A stretch of 64,000 nt of DNA from Leptospira limi (GTDB taxonomy: Bacteria > Spirochaetota > Leptospiria > Leptospirales > Leptospiraceae), in NCBI RefSeq assembly GCF_026151395.1, contig NZ_JAMQPV010000001.1, positions 806,001 to 870,000 on the forward strand, in the 5' to 3' direction. The notes under the pieces are model-generated. The model was not told where the DNA came from. It saw only the letters and a list, made by a program, of their open reading frames with translations, and made no database searches. Both the position numbers and the translations under genes were made by a program. How positions within the stretch are numbered: the stretch's first letter is position 1; every line of letters starts with the position of its first letter. Positions 53,895-62,575 of this stretch are shown here, piece by piece.

Positions 53895-54527
53895 TTACTT
53901 CTTAGCCGCTTTTTTAGCTGCTGGTTTGCCTTTTGCATCAGCTTCTGCTTTTTCAGCACGTTCTGCTGCTAGGATCGCTTTCGTTTTGTTACATGATGCA
54001 ACAATCGGATCACCATTCACTAAGATTTCCCATGATTTTGGGTGTGGAAGTTCAGAAACTTTAATCATCATTCCCACATCAAGACCACTTACATCAACAG
54101 TGATTACGTCAGTAAGATCTTCTGGAGTAGACTTCACTTTGATTTCGTGAACTAAGTGTTCGAACTGACCACCAGCTTTTGATCCTTTTGCAACACCTGA
54201 AGTTTTGATCGCTACAGTTGTTTGGATTTTTTTACCTGGAGTCACTTTGTAAAAGTCAATATGACGAATTTGTCCTGTGTGAGGAAATCTTTGGATTTCT
54301 TTTACGAAAACTCTTTCCGATTTTCCGTCGAGTTCAAGGTCAATGAGAGTTGCCTTACGAATTCCGGAGTCGATAAGTCTTTGGATTTCTTTTTCGACAA
54401 CACTTGCCGATTTTGCCTCACCGTTTCCGATGATGTTAGCCGGTACTAAACCTTCCACACGCATTCTTCTGGCAGGACCTTTTCCTGTTGAAGTTCTTGG
54501 TTGTGCTTTGATAGTGATTTTTTCCAT
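53895..54527 (-). CDS. rplY: 50S ribosomal protein L25 (Ctc form)
   Basis: 210 residues, the long Ctc type. The 5S-rRNA-binding front has KAQPRTSTGKGPARRMRVEGLVPANIIGNGEA, then IDLELDGKSERVFVKEIQRFPHTGQIRHIDFYKVTPGKKI, and a C-terminal TL5-like beta domain with DVSGLDVGMMIKVSELPHPKSWEIL. An Ala/Lys tail closes the protein. It binds 5S rRNA in the large subunit. It lies 17 bases after prs in a single run. Confidence 0.96.
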   Translation of the reverse strand: MEKITIKAQPRTSTGKGPARRMRVEGLVPANIIGNGEAKSASVVEKEIQRLIDSGIRKATLIDLELDGKSERVFVKEIQRFPHTGQIRHIDFYKVTPGKKIQTTVAIKTSGVAKGSKAGGQFEHLVHEIKVKSTPEDLTDVITVDVSGLDVGMMIKVSELPHPKSWEILVNGDPIVASCNKTKAILAAERAEKAEADAKGKPAAKKAAKK

Positions 54528-54544
54528 GATTATGTTCCTTAAAG

Positions 54545-55486
54545 TTATGAAAACAGACTAGAGATTGATTCTTCGTTATGAATCCGCTCGATGGCTTTTG
54601 CAAAGAGTGGGGCGATAGAGAGCGTTTTCAAGTGATTTATTTTTTTGCTCTCGGGAATGGCGATGGAATTGGAGAGAACAATTTGTTTAAAATTGGCCTC
54701 ATTGAGCTTTGATGGTGCTTCACCAGACAATACTCCGTGGGATGCACAACACAAAACAGATTTTGCTCCATTTTCATAGAGTGCTATTGCCGCTTTGGCA
54801 ATGGTGCCACCAGTATCAATCATGTCATCGAGTAACAAACAGTTTTTGTCTTTGATGTCACCGATCACATGCATCACAACTGACTCGTTTGCTTTTGGTC
54901 TACGTTTGTCGATGATGGCAAGAGATCCGTTTACTTTTTTACCAAAATTACGAGCACGTTCTGCTCCACCTGAATCTGGTGATACAATCACAAGATCATC
55001 CATCTTTAGTGAGTTGATGTATTCTGCGAGTACTGGTGAAAAATACAAATGGTCGACAGGGATACGAAAGAATCCTTGGATTTGGTCCGCATGAAGGTCC
55101 ATTGTGAGAACACGATCTGGTCCAACTGTTTCGATTAGATCAGCAACCATACGAGCAGAAATGGGAACCCGCGGTTCTACCTTTCTGTCTTGGCGTCCAT
55201 AACCATAATACGGAATGACAGCAGTGATACGACGAGCAGAAGCTCTTCTTGCTGCATCGATGATGAGTAAAAGTTCCATCAAACTGTCGTTTGCTGGATA
55301 ACTGATGGATTGAACCACAAATACATCACGGCCACGTACGTTTTCTTCGATTTTAACAGAACTTTCTCCGTCAGAAAATCGTTTCACCGAGATTTGACCA
55401 TTTGGAATGCCTAAGTTTTTGCAGATTTCTTCTGCTAAAGGTCTATTTGCATTACCAGAAAATACTACGACTTCGCTAGGATTCAT
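54545..55486 (-). CDS. prs: Ribose-phosphate pyrophosphokinase
   Basis: 313 residues, normal length. Signature stretches are [80 protein letters not shown] and the PRPP-binding loop DDMIDTGGT. It makes PRPP for nucleotide, histidine and tryptophan synthesis. The start overlaps the glmU-like stop by four bases. Confidence 0.97.
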   Translation of the reverse strand: MNPSEVVVFSGNANRPLAEEICKNLGIPNGQISVKRFSDGESSVKIEENVRGRDVFVVQSISYPANDSLMELLLIIDAARRASARRITAVIPYYGYGRQDRKVEPRVPISARMVADLIETVGPDRVLTMDLHADQIQGFFRIPVDHLYFSPVLAEYINSLKMDDLVIVSPDSGGAERARNFGKKVNGSLAIIDKRRPKANESVVMHVIGDIKDKNCLLLDDMIDTGGTIAKAAIALYENGAKSVLCCASHGVLSGEAPSKLNEANFKQIVLSNSIAIPESKKINHLKTLSIAPLFAKAIERIHNEESISSLFS

Positions 55487-56244
55487 ACTCCAACCAACCC
55501 ATTATCTATATATTGTTTCGCAAGTGCCAAATCATCTGGAGAATTGATTCCATGACTTTCTAAAGCATTGGTTAAAGTTTGTGCTCCAACCTTTTTCCCT
55601 TCGTTTCGGAAAATCTTAATCACATCAGTGAGGTAATATTCTTTTTGTGCATTATTGTTTCCAATTTGTTTGAGTGCTCCAAAAAGATCTTCAGTATTAA
55701 AACAATAAGTGCCGGTATTCACTTCGTTTACGGCTTTTTCTTCGGAACTCGCATCTTTTTCTTCTACGATGCGAAGTAAACTACCATCATCAGAAGAACG
55801 AATGATACGACCGTAACCAGTAGGGTTTTCCATTTTTGCAGAAAGAACTGTTGCCACATAACCATTTGTTTTATGGTGTTCAATGAGATTAGAAAATGAG
55901 GAAGCAGAAATCAGTGGTGCATCACCACAAGCAACAATCGTATAACCAGTATATGGTGCTAATTGTTTCTCCGCAGAAATCACTGCATGTCCCGTTCCGA
56001 GCTGTTCTGTTTGTTCAGCAAACTCAACACCTGGGAAAGATTTTGCAATGTCTGTGACAATGTCTTTGCGGTAACCGACAACCACAACCTTTCGGTTGAT
56101 GCCGGCGGATTCGATATTACGAAGAACGTGGAGTAAAAGTGGAGATTCGTTCAGTACAACCGCAACCTTGGGAAGCTCACTCTTCATTCGAGTTCCTTTC
56201 CCCGCCGCCAAAATAACAGCAGTTACAGTATTATGTAGGTTCAT
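55483..56244 (-). CDS. glmU: GlmU-like UDP-GlcNAc pyrophosphorylase lacking the acetyltransferase half
   Basis: 253 residues, so only the N-terminal uridylyltransferase domain of GlmU. It keeps the nucleotide loop [39 protein letters not shown] and [11 protein letters not shown]. The left-handed beta-helix acetyltransferase half (about 200 residues in E. coli GlmU) is missing and the frame simply stops. It likely makes UDP-GlcNAc (or a related sugar) from a pre-acetylated phosphate. It sits between tRNA-Gln and prs, in the classical place of glmU. Confidence 0.87.
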   Translation of the reverse strand: MNLHNTVTAVILAAGKGTRMKSELPKVAVVLNESPLLLHVLRNIESAGINRKVVVVGYRKDIVTDIAKSFPGVEFAEQTEQLGTGHAVISAEKQLAPYTGYTIVACGDAPLISASSFSNLIEHHKTNGYVATVLSAKMENPTGYGRIIRSSDDGSLLRIVEEKDASSEEKAVNEVNTGTYCFNTEDLFGALKQIGNNNAQKEYYLTDVIKIFRNEGKKVGAQTLTNALESHGINSPDDLALAKQYIDNGLVGV

Positions 56245-56271
56245 CGTTCGTTCTATCGGATCTTTTAAAAC

Positions 56272-56347
56272 TGGCTGGCCTGCTAGGATTCGAACCTAGG
56301 GAATGGCGATACCAAAAACCGCTGCCTTACCGCTTGGCTACAGGCCA
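56272..56347 (-). tRNA. tRNA-Gln (anticodon TTG), CCA encoded
   Basis: Read on the minus strand. The acceptor stem is TGGCCTG (56347-56341) with CAGGCCA (56282-56276), the discriminator G is 56275, and CCA is encoded at 56274-56272. The T arm contains GGTTCGAATCC, and the anticodon loop reads TTTTGGT, giving anticodon TTG for glutamine. It lies between glmU and ispE and is probably processed from their transcript. Confidence 0.95.
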
Positions 56348-56351
56348 GTTT

Positions 56352-57263
56352 CTAAAAAGAGAACGTTCGAAATTCCATTTCGGGGAATCGATTGGAAACA
56401 TTGGGAAGGGCCTCGTTTCGTTTCCCTTCTGCCTTGTAAATGCCGTATAGACAAGAACCAGAACCTGAAAGAGAAGCAAAATCTGCTCCCGACTCAAAGA
56501 ACCCTAATTTCAATTCCTTTAGTAAGGGTTGGGTCTGGAAAGCGATTTTTTCAAACTCGTTCTCTAGCCTGTTTTGCAGGTAAGCCCAATCCCCGACGTG
56601 AAGACTTCGAATTAAATCCTCTGCCAGAGATTTCCATACTTCGGAACCATAGGGTTTTTGTAAACTTTTTTGAAGGCCTGCGTACATAGAACCTGTAGAT
56701 AATCCAAAAGGAGGGATGGCCAAAATGCCATAACCCTTGGCAACTGAGATTGGTTCCAAGACCTCTCCGATCCCACTCACAAAACAAGGAGAACTTTGGA
56801 GGAAAAAAGGCACATCGGCCCCAATGGATTTGGCAAAACCGATCTGTTCCTCCGGGTTTAAATTTGTAAAAGGGAAAAGTTCGCGCAAAAACACACCTGC
56901 GTTGCTACTCCCACCACCAATTCCCCCCTCCGGAGGAAGAAATTTTTCTAAGTAGATGGTGATTTGGACAGGTGTTTTGAAATGGGGTTTTAGTTTTGCA
57001 AAGGATTTGGTCAGGATATTCCGAGAAAGGTCTCCTCGTTCCGAAACGGCTTCAAACAAGGCATGCCGGTAACCTTGTAAATGGTTCACGGAATGGAATT
57101 CAAATGTAGATTCATCCCCTTTTGGTACGGATTGGATCTGGATTTCCATAGGATCACCCAAGTCAATCGGCACAAAGACACTTCGGATTTCGTGTAGCCC
57201 ATCTTCCCTTTTGTAAGGAATCACCAAACCAATGTTAATTTTTGCATGGGTGGTGGTTAACAA
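56352..57263 (-). CDS. ispE: 4-diphosphocytidyl-2-C-methyl-D-erythritol kinase
   Basis: 303 residues, a GHMP kinase. It shows AKINIGLVI (catalytic Lys8), the ATP loop [15 protein letters not shown], the catalytic Asp in [11 protein letters not shown], and a late [13 protein letters not shown]. It phosphorylates the methylerythritol-pathway intermediate on the way to IPP and DMAPP. It lies 10 bases after the WYL gene stop and just before tRNA-Gln. Confidence 0.95.
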   Translation of the reverse strand: MLTTTHAKINIGLVIPYKREDGLHEIRSVFVPIDLGDPMEIQIQSVPKGDESTFEFHSVNHLQGYRHALFEAVSERGDLSRNILTKSFAKLKPHFKTPVQITIYLEKFLPPEGGIGGGSSNAGVFLRELFPFTNLNPEEQIGFAKSIGADVPFFLQSSPCFVSGIGEVLEPISVAKGYGILAIPPFGLSTGSMYAGLQKSLQKPYGSEVWKSLAEDLIRSLHVGDWAYLQNRLENEFEKIAFQTQPLLKELKLGFFESGADFASLSGSGSCLYGIYKAEGKRNEALPNVSNRFPEMEFRTFSF

Positions 57264-57273
57264 AAGATAACCT

Positions 57274-58230
57274 CTATTGTGAGACGGACTCGTTTTGTTT
57301 CAAAAGGGAAATGGATTGTAAATGGAGTTTGATGGAGTCTTGGATTTCTTTTGGTTCCGCGACTAAAACGGATGGTCCATACCCAAGGATGGTTTGGATG
57401 AGCCAATTTTCATCTCGCATCGGAGTTTGGAACTGTCGATACATTGTGTTTCCAATTTGTTTTGTCTTCCCTGTTTCTTTTAAAGGGAGTTTGAGACCTA
57501 AGTGGTAGGAAGCTGAGTCTGTCACCCATAGAGTTACATTTGTTTCGGAACTTGTTTCATTTTGGAACTTTTGTTGGAAACCTACTAAAAACTCACCAGC
57601 AGTTTCTGGTATTTTAGGAAATTCTAAATCGGTAAGAGTTACATCTAAAATATAATCCAATCGGAAGGAACGAAATCCTTCCTTTTTTAAATCATACGCG
57701 AGTAAGTAAGATTCATTTTCTTCCAGTAATAACCATGGAGCAAGAGTTCTAGTTTCTTTTTCTTTAGTGTTGCGTTTCCAATAAACAATTGTTAGAGTTT
57801 TTTGGGAACGAATGGCATCTTGGATGGTCTCTTTTGTTTTTTGATGAGGTGACCATTCTCCCGATGGCAAAACAGAATCTATTTTTTGTAAGATGGATTG
57901 TTTGGTTGAGGGATTTTTTTGTCCTGTATCAGAAACAAGTAACGAGCGAAGGTTTGCCCATTCTTTAGGGGAAAGGGGAAGGGCAGAATCAACTGCAATG
58001 GGGAGTCTGATTTTTACCTTATCCCCATCAAAGTCTAAATCCACAGCATCAGTTGGCGAGTAAGGATACATCTCAATCATATACAACTCTCCCAAATCTT
58101 TTTTGAGAGAGGATATGGATTTGTGTCCTGTCACTCCTTGGATTTCTTCTAATGACAATCCTTCTGGATGTGAAGCCAGAAGGCGGATTAGATTTAATTT
58201 AGAAGCGGCCCGAGCTGTTGAAGGGTTCAT
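57274..58230 (-). CDS. WYL-domain transcriptional regulator
   Basis: 318 residues. An N-terminal HTH ([40 protein letters not shown]) is followed by a WYL domain whose core is [50 protein letters not shown] (written as one region about 160-215), here VYW-x-R. The C-terminal extension ends near FGYG-type [16 protein letters not shown] proteins sense small ligands or nucleic acids. It overlaps the FabD-like gene stop by one base and may regulate it. It is upstream of ispE by ten bases. Confidence 0.88.
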   Translation of the reverse strand: MNPSTARAASKLNLIRLLASHPEGLSLEEIQGVTGHKSISSLKKDLGELYMIEMYPYSPTDAVDLDFDGDKVKIRLPIAVDSALPLSPKEWANLRSLLVSDTGQKNPSTKQSILQKIDSVLPSGEWSPHQKTKETIQDAIRSQKTLTIVYWKRNTKEKETRTLAPWLLLEENESYLLAYDLKKEGFRSFRLDYILDVTLTDLEFPKIPETAGEFLVGFQQKFQNETSSETNVTLWVTDSASYHLGLKLPLKETGKTKQIGNTMYRQFQTPMRDENWLIQTILGYGPSVLVAEPKEIQDSIKLHLQSISLLKQNESVSQ

Positions 58231-59402
58231 TAAACTTCGAGAATCACCTTTAGTTCTTTTGCGTTAGAAGCACATAAAGATTGTTTTTCGATGTTTTTTG
58301 CTTTGAGATGTCCACCAGTAAGTCTTTGGCTCACAACACTTGGTCCGAAGTCAATAATGGTAGTAATCGCACTGTCGTTAAAAATAGGAGCGATCGCCAA
58401 ATCCCAGTAAAGTGGTTCAATGAGTACCATTTTGAAAAGGATGTCACGAAGGTTTCCATCTTTTTGTAAGTTGTGACCATCATAGATGCTGTAAACAGGA
58501 ACCTTTAAATCAGCACCAGTGTATGGGAATGGAACCACAGAAGCATCTTCTGCATTGAACTTATCAAGTGAAGATTCCATAAATGGGCAGTGGAAAGGCG
58601 CAGTAGTTTTTAAGTAGACAAACTTAAATTTCTTTTCGTCCATTTCTGCTTTCCATTGTTTACGGAAGGCGAGAAGAGAAGATGGAAGTGCAGAAAGGAT
58701 CATGGAGTCAGGAGTGTTGTAAAGAGAGATAAACACTGTGTCTTGTCCTTTGAGTCCAAGAGATTCGTTTGTTTTTTTCACTCGGTCTTCGAGTTCGTCT
58801 TTTGTGTAACCAATCACCGCGACCATTGGTGCTGGGTTTTTGTCACCGTTTGCCTCGTTTTCTTTGACGATGTCTTCGGAAACTTGGAAGTTAGGATATA
58901 CTTTTTGTCCATTGAATCCAAGATAAAAAACAAATTTTAAGAAGTCAGAGTAAGCTTTTAAGAAATCTGCACCTTCTTTTCCAAGACCGATGAGTGCAGA
59001 AGCAATCACACCTTGGCTATGACCACTCGCTGCACCCGTTGCTTTCATGAGGTCTGCTGTAGGGTAACCACGTTTGGAAACCAAAACATAGTTTGCAATT
59101 TGGGTCATAAAAATCCCAGGAACAGAAATAGGTGCACGAGCCAAATAATCTTCGTTTGGTGCTCCATCTGGATTTTCAATCCAAGACTTAAAATCAAGTC
59201 CTTCGTTTAAGAGAGGGTTTTTTCCATCTCGAGCCGCAATTTCACCAAGAGTTTTGAAACTAGTTTCGAAAAATTCTTTTAATTCTGGTTCTGCATACAA
59301 TTTTACGAGTTCTTTGAGGTAAGGGGAACCCTGTCCTCCGAATTGAAGGAAAAATTTTTGCGAATTTTGGAGGGTACCGGTAAGGAGTTTTGCCGAAGTC
59401 AT
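58230..59402 (-). CDS. FabD-like acyl carrier transacylase domain protein
   Basis: 390 residues from the ATG at 59402 (MTSAKLLTG), with AGGAAG five bases before it; a longer reading to 59492 lacks support. The transacylase core has FLQFGGQGSPYLKEL, the nucleophile GHSQG, and a later catalytic His in TTAPFHCPFM. It resembles the MAT/AT module of large fatty acid synthases more than the short bacterial FabD (~310 residues), and contains a ~90-residue insert around KVYPNFQVSEDIVKEN. It loads an acyl group on an ACP; which acyl group is unknown. It overlaps the WYL gene by one base. Confidence 0.85.
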   Translation of the reverse strand: MTSAKLLTGTLQNSQKFFLQFGGQGSPYLKELVKLYAEPELKEFFETSFKTLGEIAARDGKNPLLNEGLDFKSWIENPDGAPNEDYLARAPISVPGIFMTQIANYVLVSKRGYPTADLMKATGAASGHSQGVIASALIGLGKEGADFLKAYSDFLKFVFYLGFNGQKVYPNFQVSEDIVKENEANGDKNPAPMVAVIGYTKDELEDRVKKTNESLGLKGQDTVFISLYNTPDSMILSALPSSLLAFRKQWKAEMDEKKFKFVYLKTTAPFHCPFMESSLDKFNAEDASVVPFPYTGADLKVPVYSIYDGHNLQKDGNLRDILFKMVLIEPLYWDLAIAPIFNDSAITTIIDFGPSVVSQRLTGGHLKAKNIEKQSLCASNAKELKVILEV

Positions 59403-59520
59403 TGGATCTTCCTGAGAAATGATTTTTCTGTTACCGTACAGAGAGGACTTCTCAGAACAAGGAGAAAATTCCTGGAAGGACTGGTTGTACACCCCCAGGA
59501 TATGGATATGAGAATTCGAT

Positions 59521-59664
59521 TTAGGCGGCTTTGCTTTGTTCTAAATTGGATTTGATACGTTCGTGGTCGAGGGCAAGGAGGACCGTATTTTCAAAATAGG
59601 TAGCAAAATCAATTCTCCCAGAAGCATAATCTTCATGGAGAAGGGCTAAGAGAAGGTAGAACAT
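59521..59664 (-). CDS. Small 47-residue protein with strong ribosome-binding site
   Basis: The start is an ATG at 59664, with a perfect AGGAGG four bases upstream. The product begins MFYLLLALLHEDYASGR and ends NLEQSKAA, 47 residues, partly amphipathic helix. The stop at 59521 lies 118 bases before the FabD-like start on the same strand, so it is probably the first gene of that operon. The frame continues upstream of the ATG to a stop at 59764-59766 without another good start. No family is recognised. Confidence 0.5.
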   Translation of the reverse strand: MFYLLLALLHEDYASGRIDFATYFENTVLLALDHERIKSNLEQSKAA

Positions 59665-59774
59665 AGATCCTCCTGGTGTTTCCGAATCTATCAATGTGAC
59701 ATAATTCGAAAAGTCTTTTTCAAAGAAAGTGTTACTAGGTTTGTCGGCGACTTTGGAAAATTTTTAAGGAAAAT

Positions 59775-61436
59775 ATGGGAGGAAGGCACCAGTTTGGGAT
59801 TTCCACTTTACAAAGTCTTTTTCTCGGATTCCCTTTCAAACCTATGTTTGTTGCCTTAAAGCCCATTGATTACGCGATTATCCTTGTATTTGTAGGTTTT
59901 ATGGTGGTGATTGGGATGCTTTTGAAACGATCCATGAACCATTCTACGGATTTTTTACTGGCTGGGCGGAAAATCCCCAGTTGGATCACTGGGATTGCCT
60001 TCATTTCGGCTAATATTTCCGCCTTAGAATTGTTAGGAATGAGTGCGAGTGGTGCAGAATACGGGTTTTTGACCTTCCATTTTTATTACTTAGGTGCCAT
60101 TCCAGGGATGATTTTTCTTGGGATCTTTATGATGCCGTTTTATTATTCGACAAAGATACGAAGTGTTCCCGAATACTTACGTTACCGTTTTAACAGACCT
60201 GCCCATCTCGTAAATTCACTCATCACTTTGTTATCACTTGCGTTAGGTTCTGGAATTTACCTCTATTCCTTATCCCTAGTGTTCGAAACCTTATTTGGTT
60301 GGAACCCGCACTTATCCATTTTATTTAGTGCCCTCATTGTTCTCATTTATACTTACTTCGGAGGACTTAGTTCTTCCATTTATACAGAAGTGATGCAGTT
60401 TTTTCTTACTGTGCTCGGGCTCTTTCCATTGGTCATTGTCGGTTTAACAAGGTTAGGTGGTTGGGATGGACTCATGCAAAAAATACCAGAGTCTCACAAA
60501 CATATGTGGGTAGGATTACCTGGTGGACAAAATGAACTTGGTTGGGATGTTCTTAGTGTCACAGTGGGACTTGGATTTGTTTTGTCTTTTTCCTATTGGA
60601 CTTGTGGGTTTGCAGAGGTGCAAAGGGCTATGGCTGCCAAAGATTACAGAGCCGCAAGAAGAACACCACTCATCGGTGCGATGTTTAAATTGTTTTTACC
60701 ATTTCTCACTGTCATTCCAGGTCTTATTGCACTTGCTGAATATTCCTCAGAAATGAATGGAGAGTACAATAAAAGTTTTCTGATTTTATTAAAGAACTTT
60801 TATCCATCAGGAATGTTAGGACTTGGCACAACGGCACTACTCGCTGCCTTTATGGCGGGGATGTCTAGTTCTGTCACAGCAATGAATACAATTTTTACCT
60901 ACGATATTTACCAAACCTATATCAACAAAGGCGAAGATGACAAAACCTATTTAAAAATAGGAAAACAAAGTACGATGGTTGCTGTCGTGTTTGCCATATT
61001 TACTTCATACATTGCGATGCAATTTGAAAACATCATGAACTACATTCAGTTGTTGTTTTCCTTTTTTAATGCTCCACTGATTTCGATTTTTTTACTGGGA
61101 ATGTTTTGGAAAAAAGCATCAAAGTGGAGTGCCTTTTATGGGATGATAGTGGGGACGGCAAGTGGGCTTTTGCATTACTTTTTGTATGTTAACAAAATGT
61201 TATCTTACAAATCGGATATGGTATCCAATTTTTATGGTGCTATTTATTCGGGAGTGTTTTGTTTTCTAGTGATGGTTGTTGTCAGTTTCATCGAAAATGA
61301 GGATCCAAATAGAGACTTACATGGGTTAGTGTATGCAGACAGAGACAAAACCAATGCCTTCTGGGATCCCCGGATTTTGGCTTGGGGTGTGATCTTACTT
61401 GTCTTACTTGCTGGGTTTAATGTCGTTTTTGCATAA
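59775..61436 (+). CDS. Sodium:solute symporter (SSS/SLC5 family)
   Basis: 553 residues, about 13-14 helices. The start at 59775 has AAGGA four bases upstream; an in-frame ATG at 59844 (MFVALKPIDY) would give a more usual N terminus. Family marks are NHSTDFLLAGRKIPSWITGIAFISANISALELLGMSASGAEYGF at the front, EYLRYRFN, FGGLSSSIYTEVMQFF, and helix 9 with LAAFMAGMSSSVTAMNTIF, which has the sodium-site serines. It imports a sugar, proline or other solute with Na+. Divergent from the small-protein gene. Confidence 0.92.
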   Translation: MGGRHQFGISTLQSLFLGFPFKPMFVALKPIDYAIILVFVGFMVVIGMLLKRSMNHSTDFLLAGRKIPSWITGIAFISANISALELLGMSASGAEYGFLTFHFYYLGAIPGMIFLGIFMMPFYYSTKIRSVPEYLRYRFNRPAHLVNSLITLLSLALGSGIYLYSLSLVFETLFGWNPHLSILFSALIVLIYTYFGGLSSSIYTEVMQFFLTVLGLFPLVIVGLTRLGGWDGLMQKIPESHKHMWVGLPGGQNELGWDVLSVTVGLGFVLSFSYWTCGFAEVQRAMAAKDYRAARRTPLIGAMFKLFLPFLTVIPGLIALAEYSSEMNGEYNKSFLILLKNFYPSGMLGLGTTALLAAFMAGMSSSVTAMNTIFTYDIYQTYINKGEDDKTYLKIGKQSTMVAVVFAIFTSYIAMQFENIMNYIQLLFSFFNAPLISIFLLGMFWKKASKWSAFYGMIVGTASGLLHYFLYVNKMLSYKSDMVSNFYGAIYSGVFCFLVMVVVSFIENEDPNRDLHGLVYADRDKTNAFWDPRILAWGVILLVLLAGFNVVFA

Positions 61437-61516
61437 AGATTTATACATCCGTAACAAAATAGTAATTGAATACGAGTATTCTGTATCCAATGTTTGTTGC
61501 AGTATACACGAAGACC

Positions 61517-61828
61517 ATGAAACCAAATCATTATACCGAAATTCCCTCTACATTTGAAGTTCAATTGGAATCATTAAAGGATTATGATTCGAAAAAACAC
61601 ATCAGTGCACGGGGAATCAAATTTTTCCATCCTTATGACATTGAAGTGCCTTCGATATTAAGAATTTCTTTAAAAATGATTTCGATGACAGGTTCAATTG
61701 ACTTTCTTGTGAAAACGTTAAAGTCTGAGAAAGTAGATCAGGAAAACTTATACGAAATCCATTGTAATTTTTATGACACAAATGCTGAAAAAGAAGACGA
61801 AGTGTTGGAGTTTATCAGGAGTTTTTAA
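61517..61828 (+). CDS. Hypothetical protein, possibly PilZ-like
   Basis: 103 residues from the ATG at 61517 (MKPNHYTEIP); upstream starts (ATG 61490, TTG 61466) are possible. A stretch SARGIKFFHPYDIEVPSILRISLKM is like the S-x-x-G-[IL]-x-F...G-x-x-L-x-L-x-L part of PilZ domains, and the R-x-x-x-R that binds c-di-GMP is not visible. So this is a weak resemblance only. No operon partner; it converges with the M23 lipoprotein gene by five bases. Confidence 0.45.
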   Translation: MKPNHYTEIPSTFEVQLESLKDYDSKKHISARGIKFFHPYDIEVPSILRISLKMISMTGSIDFLVKTLKSEKVDQENLYEIHCNFYDTNAEKEDEVLEFIRSF

Positions 61829-61833
61829 TTCCT

Positions 61834-62565
61834 TCAAAGGGTTCCGTTTTTTTCTCCCATCCATTGGAATGTCTCTTCGCTAAATGACTTTTCTTTGGGA
61901 CCGTATTGCATGAGCCACCGCGTTGGTGGTAAAAATCCGTCCGTATTCAGGCCATAACCCCCACCTAACGGGGCACCAATTTTGGATCGTAACTCAAAGT
62001 GAAGGTGGGCGGGATAACTTCCCCCTGCATCGCCAATGGTTCCAATCCATTCGGTTTTTTTCACAAGTTGGCCTGGTTCTACATCGATTGTGTGGAGATG
62101 AGCATATACTGTTTCTAAATAATAGAATTTTCCATTTGGCAAGTTCTGCTGGTGGACAATCCGAATCACCTTTCCCCAACCACCACCATAATCAGCAATT
62201 TCGGAAACGACTCCATTACCAAAGGCATAAACCGGGGCTGCATAATCAGAGTCACCACCAGTGAGTGCATTCCAATCTTCACCTAGGTGTTTTCTCCCAC
62301 CAAACTTTGCATTTTCGGCTCCAAACTTTTGCGCTAGGTAATACCCATCCGCATACTTTCCTCCTACAGGGAATTCAAAATCAATAGCATGGAAAGTTGG
62401 ATACCGTTTGAGGATGGGGAAAGGGTCAGTGGTTCGCACTTCCCCAGATGCTTCCATCCAACCAAAAAGTGGATTTCCTTGGTAGGAATACCCTTTGGAG
62501 GCACAACCTGTTTCTAGTAAAATAAGTGTTAGGAAACAGATTGTGTGTTTGTACGAACGTGACAA
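61834..62565 (-). CDS. M23-family peptidase lipoprotein
   Basis: About 243 residues from a TTG at 62565 (MSRSYKHTICF), a signal ending at LLETGC-AS. Longer starts (ATG 62619, or 62646) would overlap the monooxygenase gene. The M23 domain keeps zinc ligands in RKHLGEDWNALTG (H-x3-D) and PAHLHFELRSK (H-x-H). A cell-envelope lipoprotein that cuts or binds peptidoglycan is likely. The C terminus has an added segment with NTDGFLPPTRWLMQYGPKEKSF. Transcribed after the monooxygenase gene on the same strand. Confidence 0.82.
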   Translation of the reverse strand: MSRSYKHTICFLTLILLETGCASKGYSYQGNPLFGWMEASGEVRTTDPFPILKRYPTFHAIDFEFPVGGKYADGYYLAQKFGAENAKFGGRKHLGEDWNALTGGDSDYAAPVYAFGNGVVSEIADYGGGWGKVIRIVHQQNLPNGKFYYLETVYAHLHTIDVEPGQLVKKTEWIGTIGDAGGSYPAHLHFELRSKIGAPLGGGYGLNTDGFLPPTRWLMQYGPKEKSFSEETFQWMGEKNGTL

Positions 62566-62575
62566 ATGGATTGTT

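Noticed and set aside
58230..59492. Longer 420-residue start for the FabD-like protein
   Set aside because: The first 30 residues are not family-like, whereas the ATG at 59402 has a good AGGAAG site.
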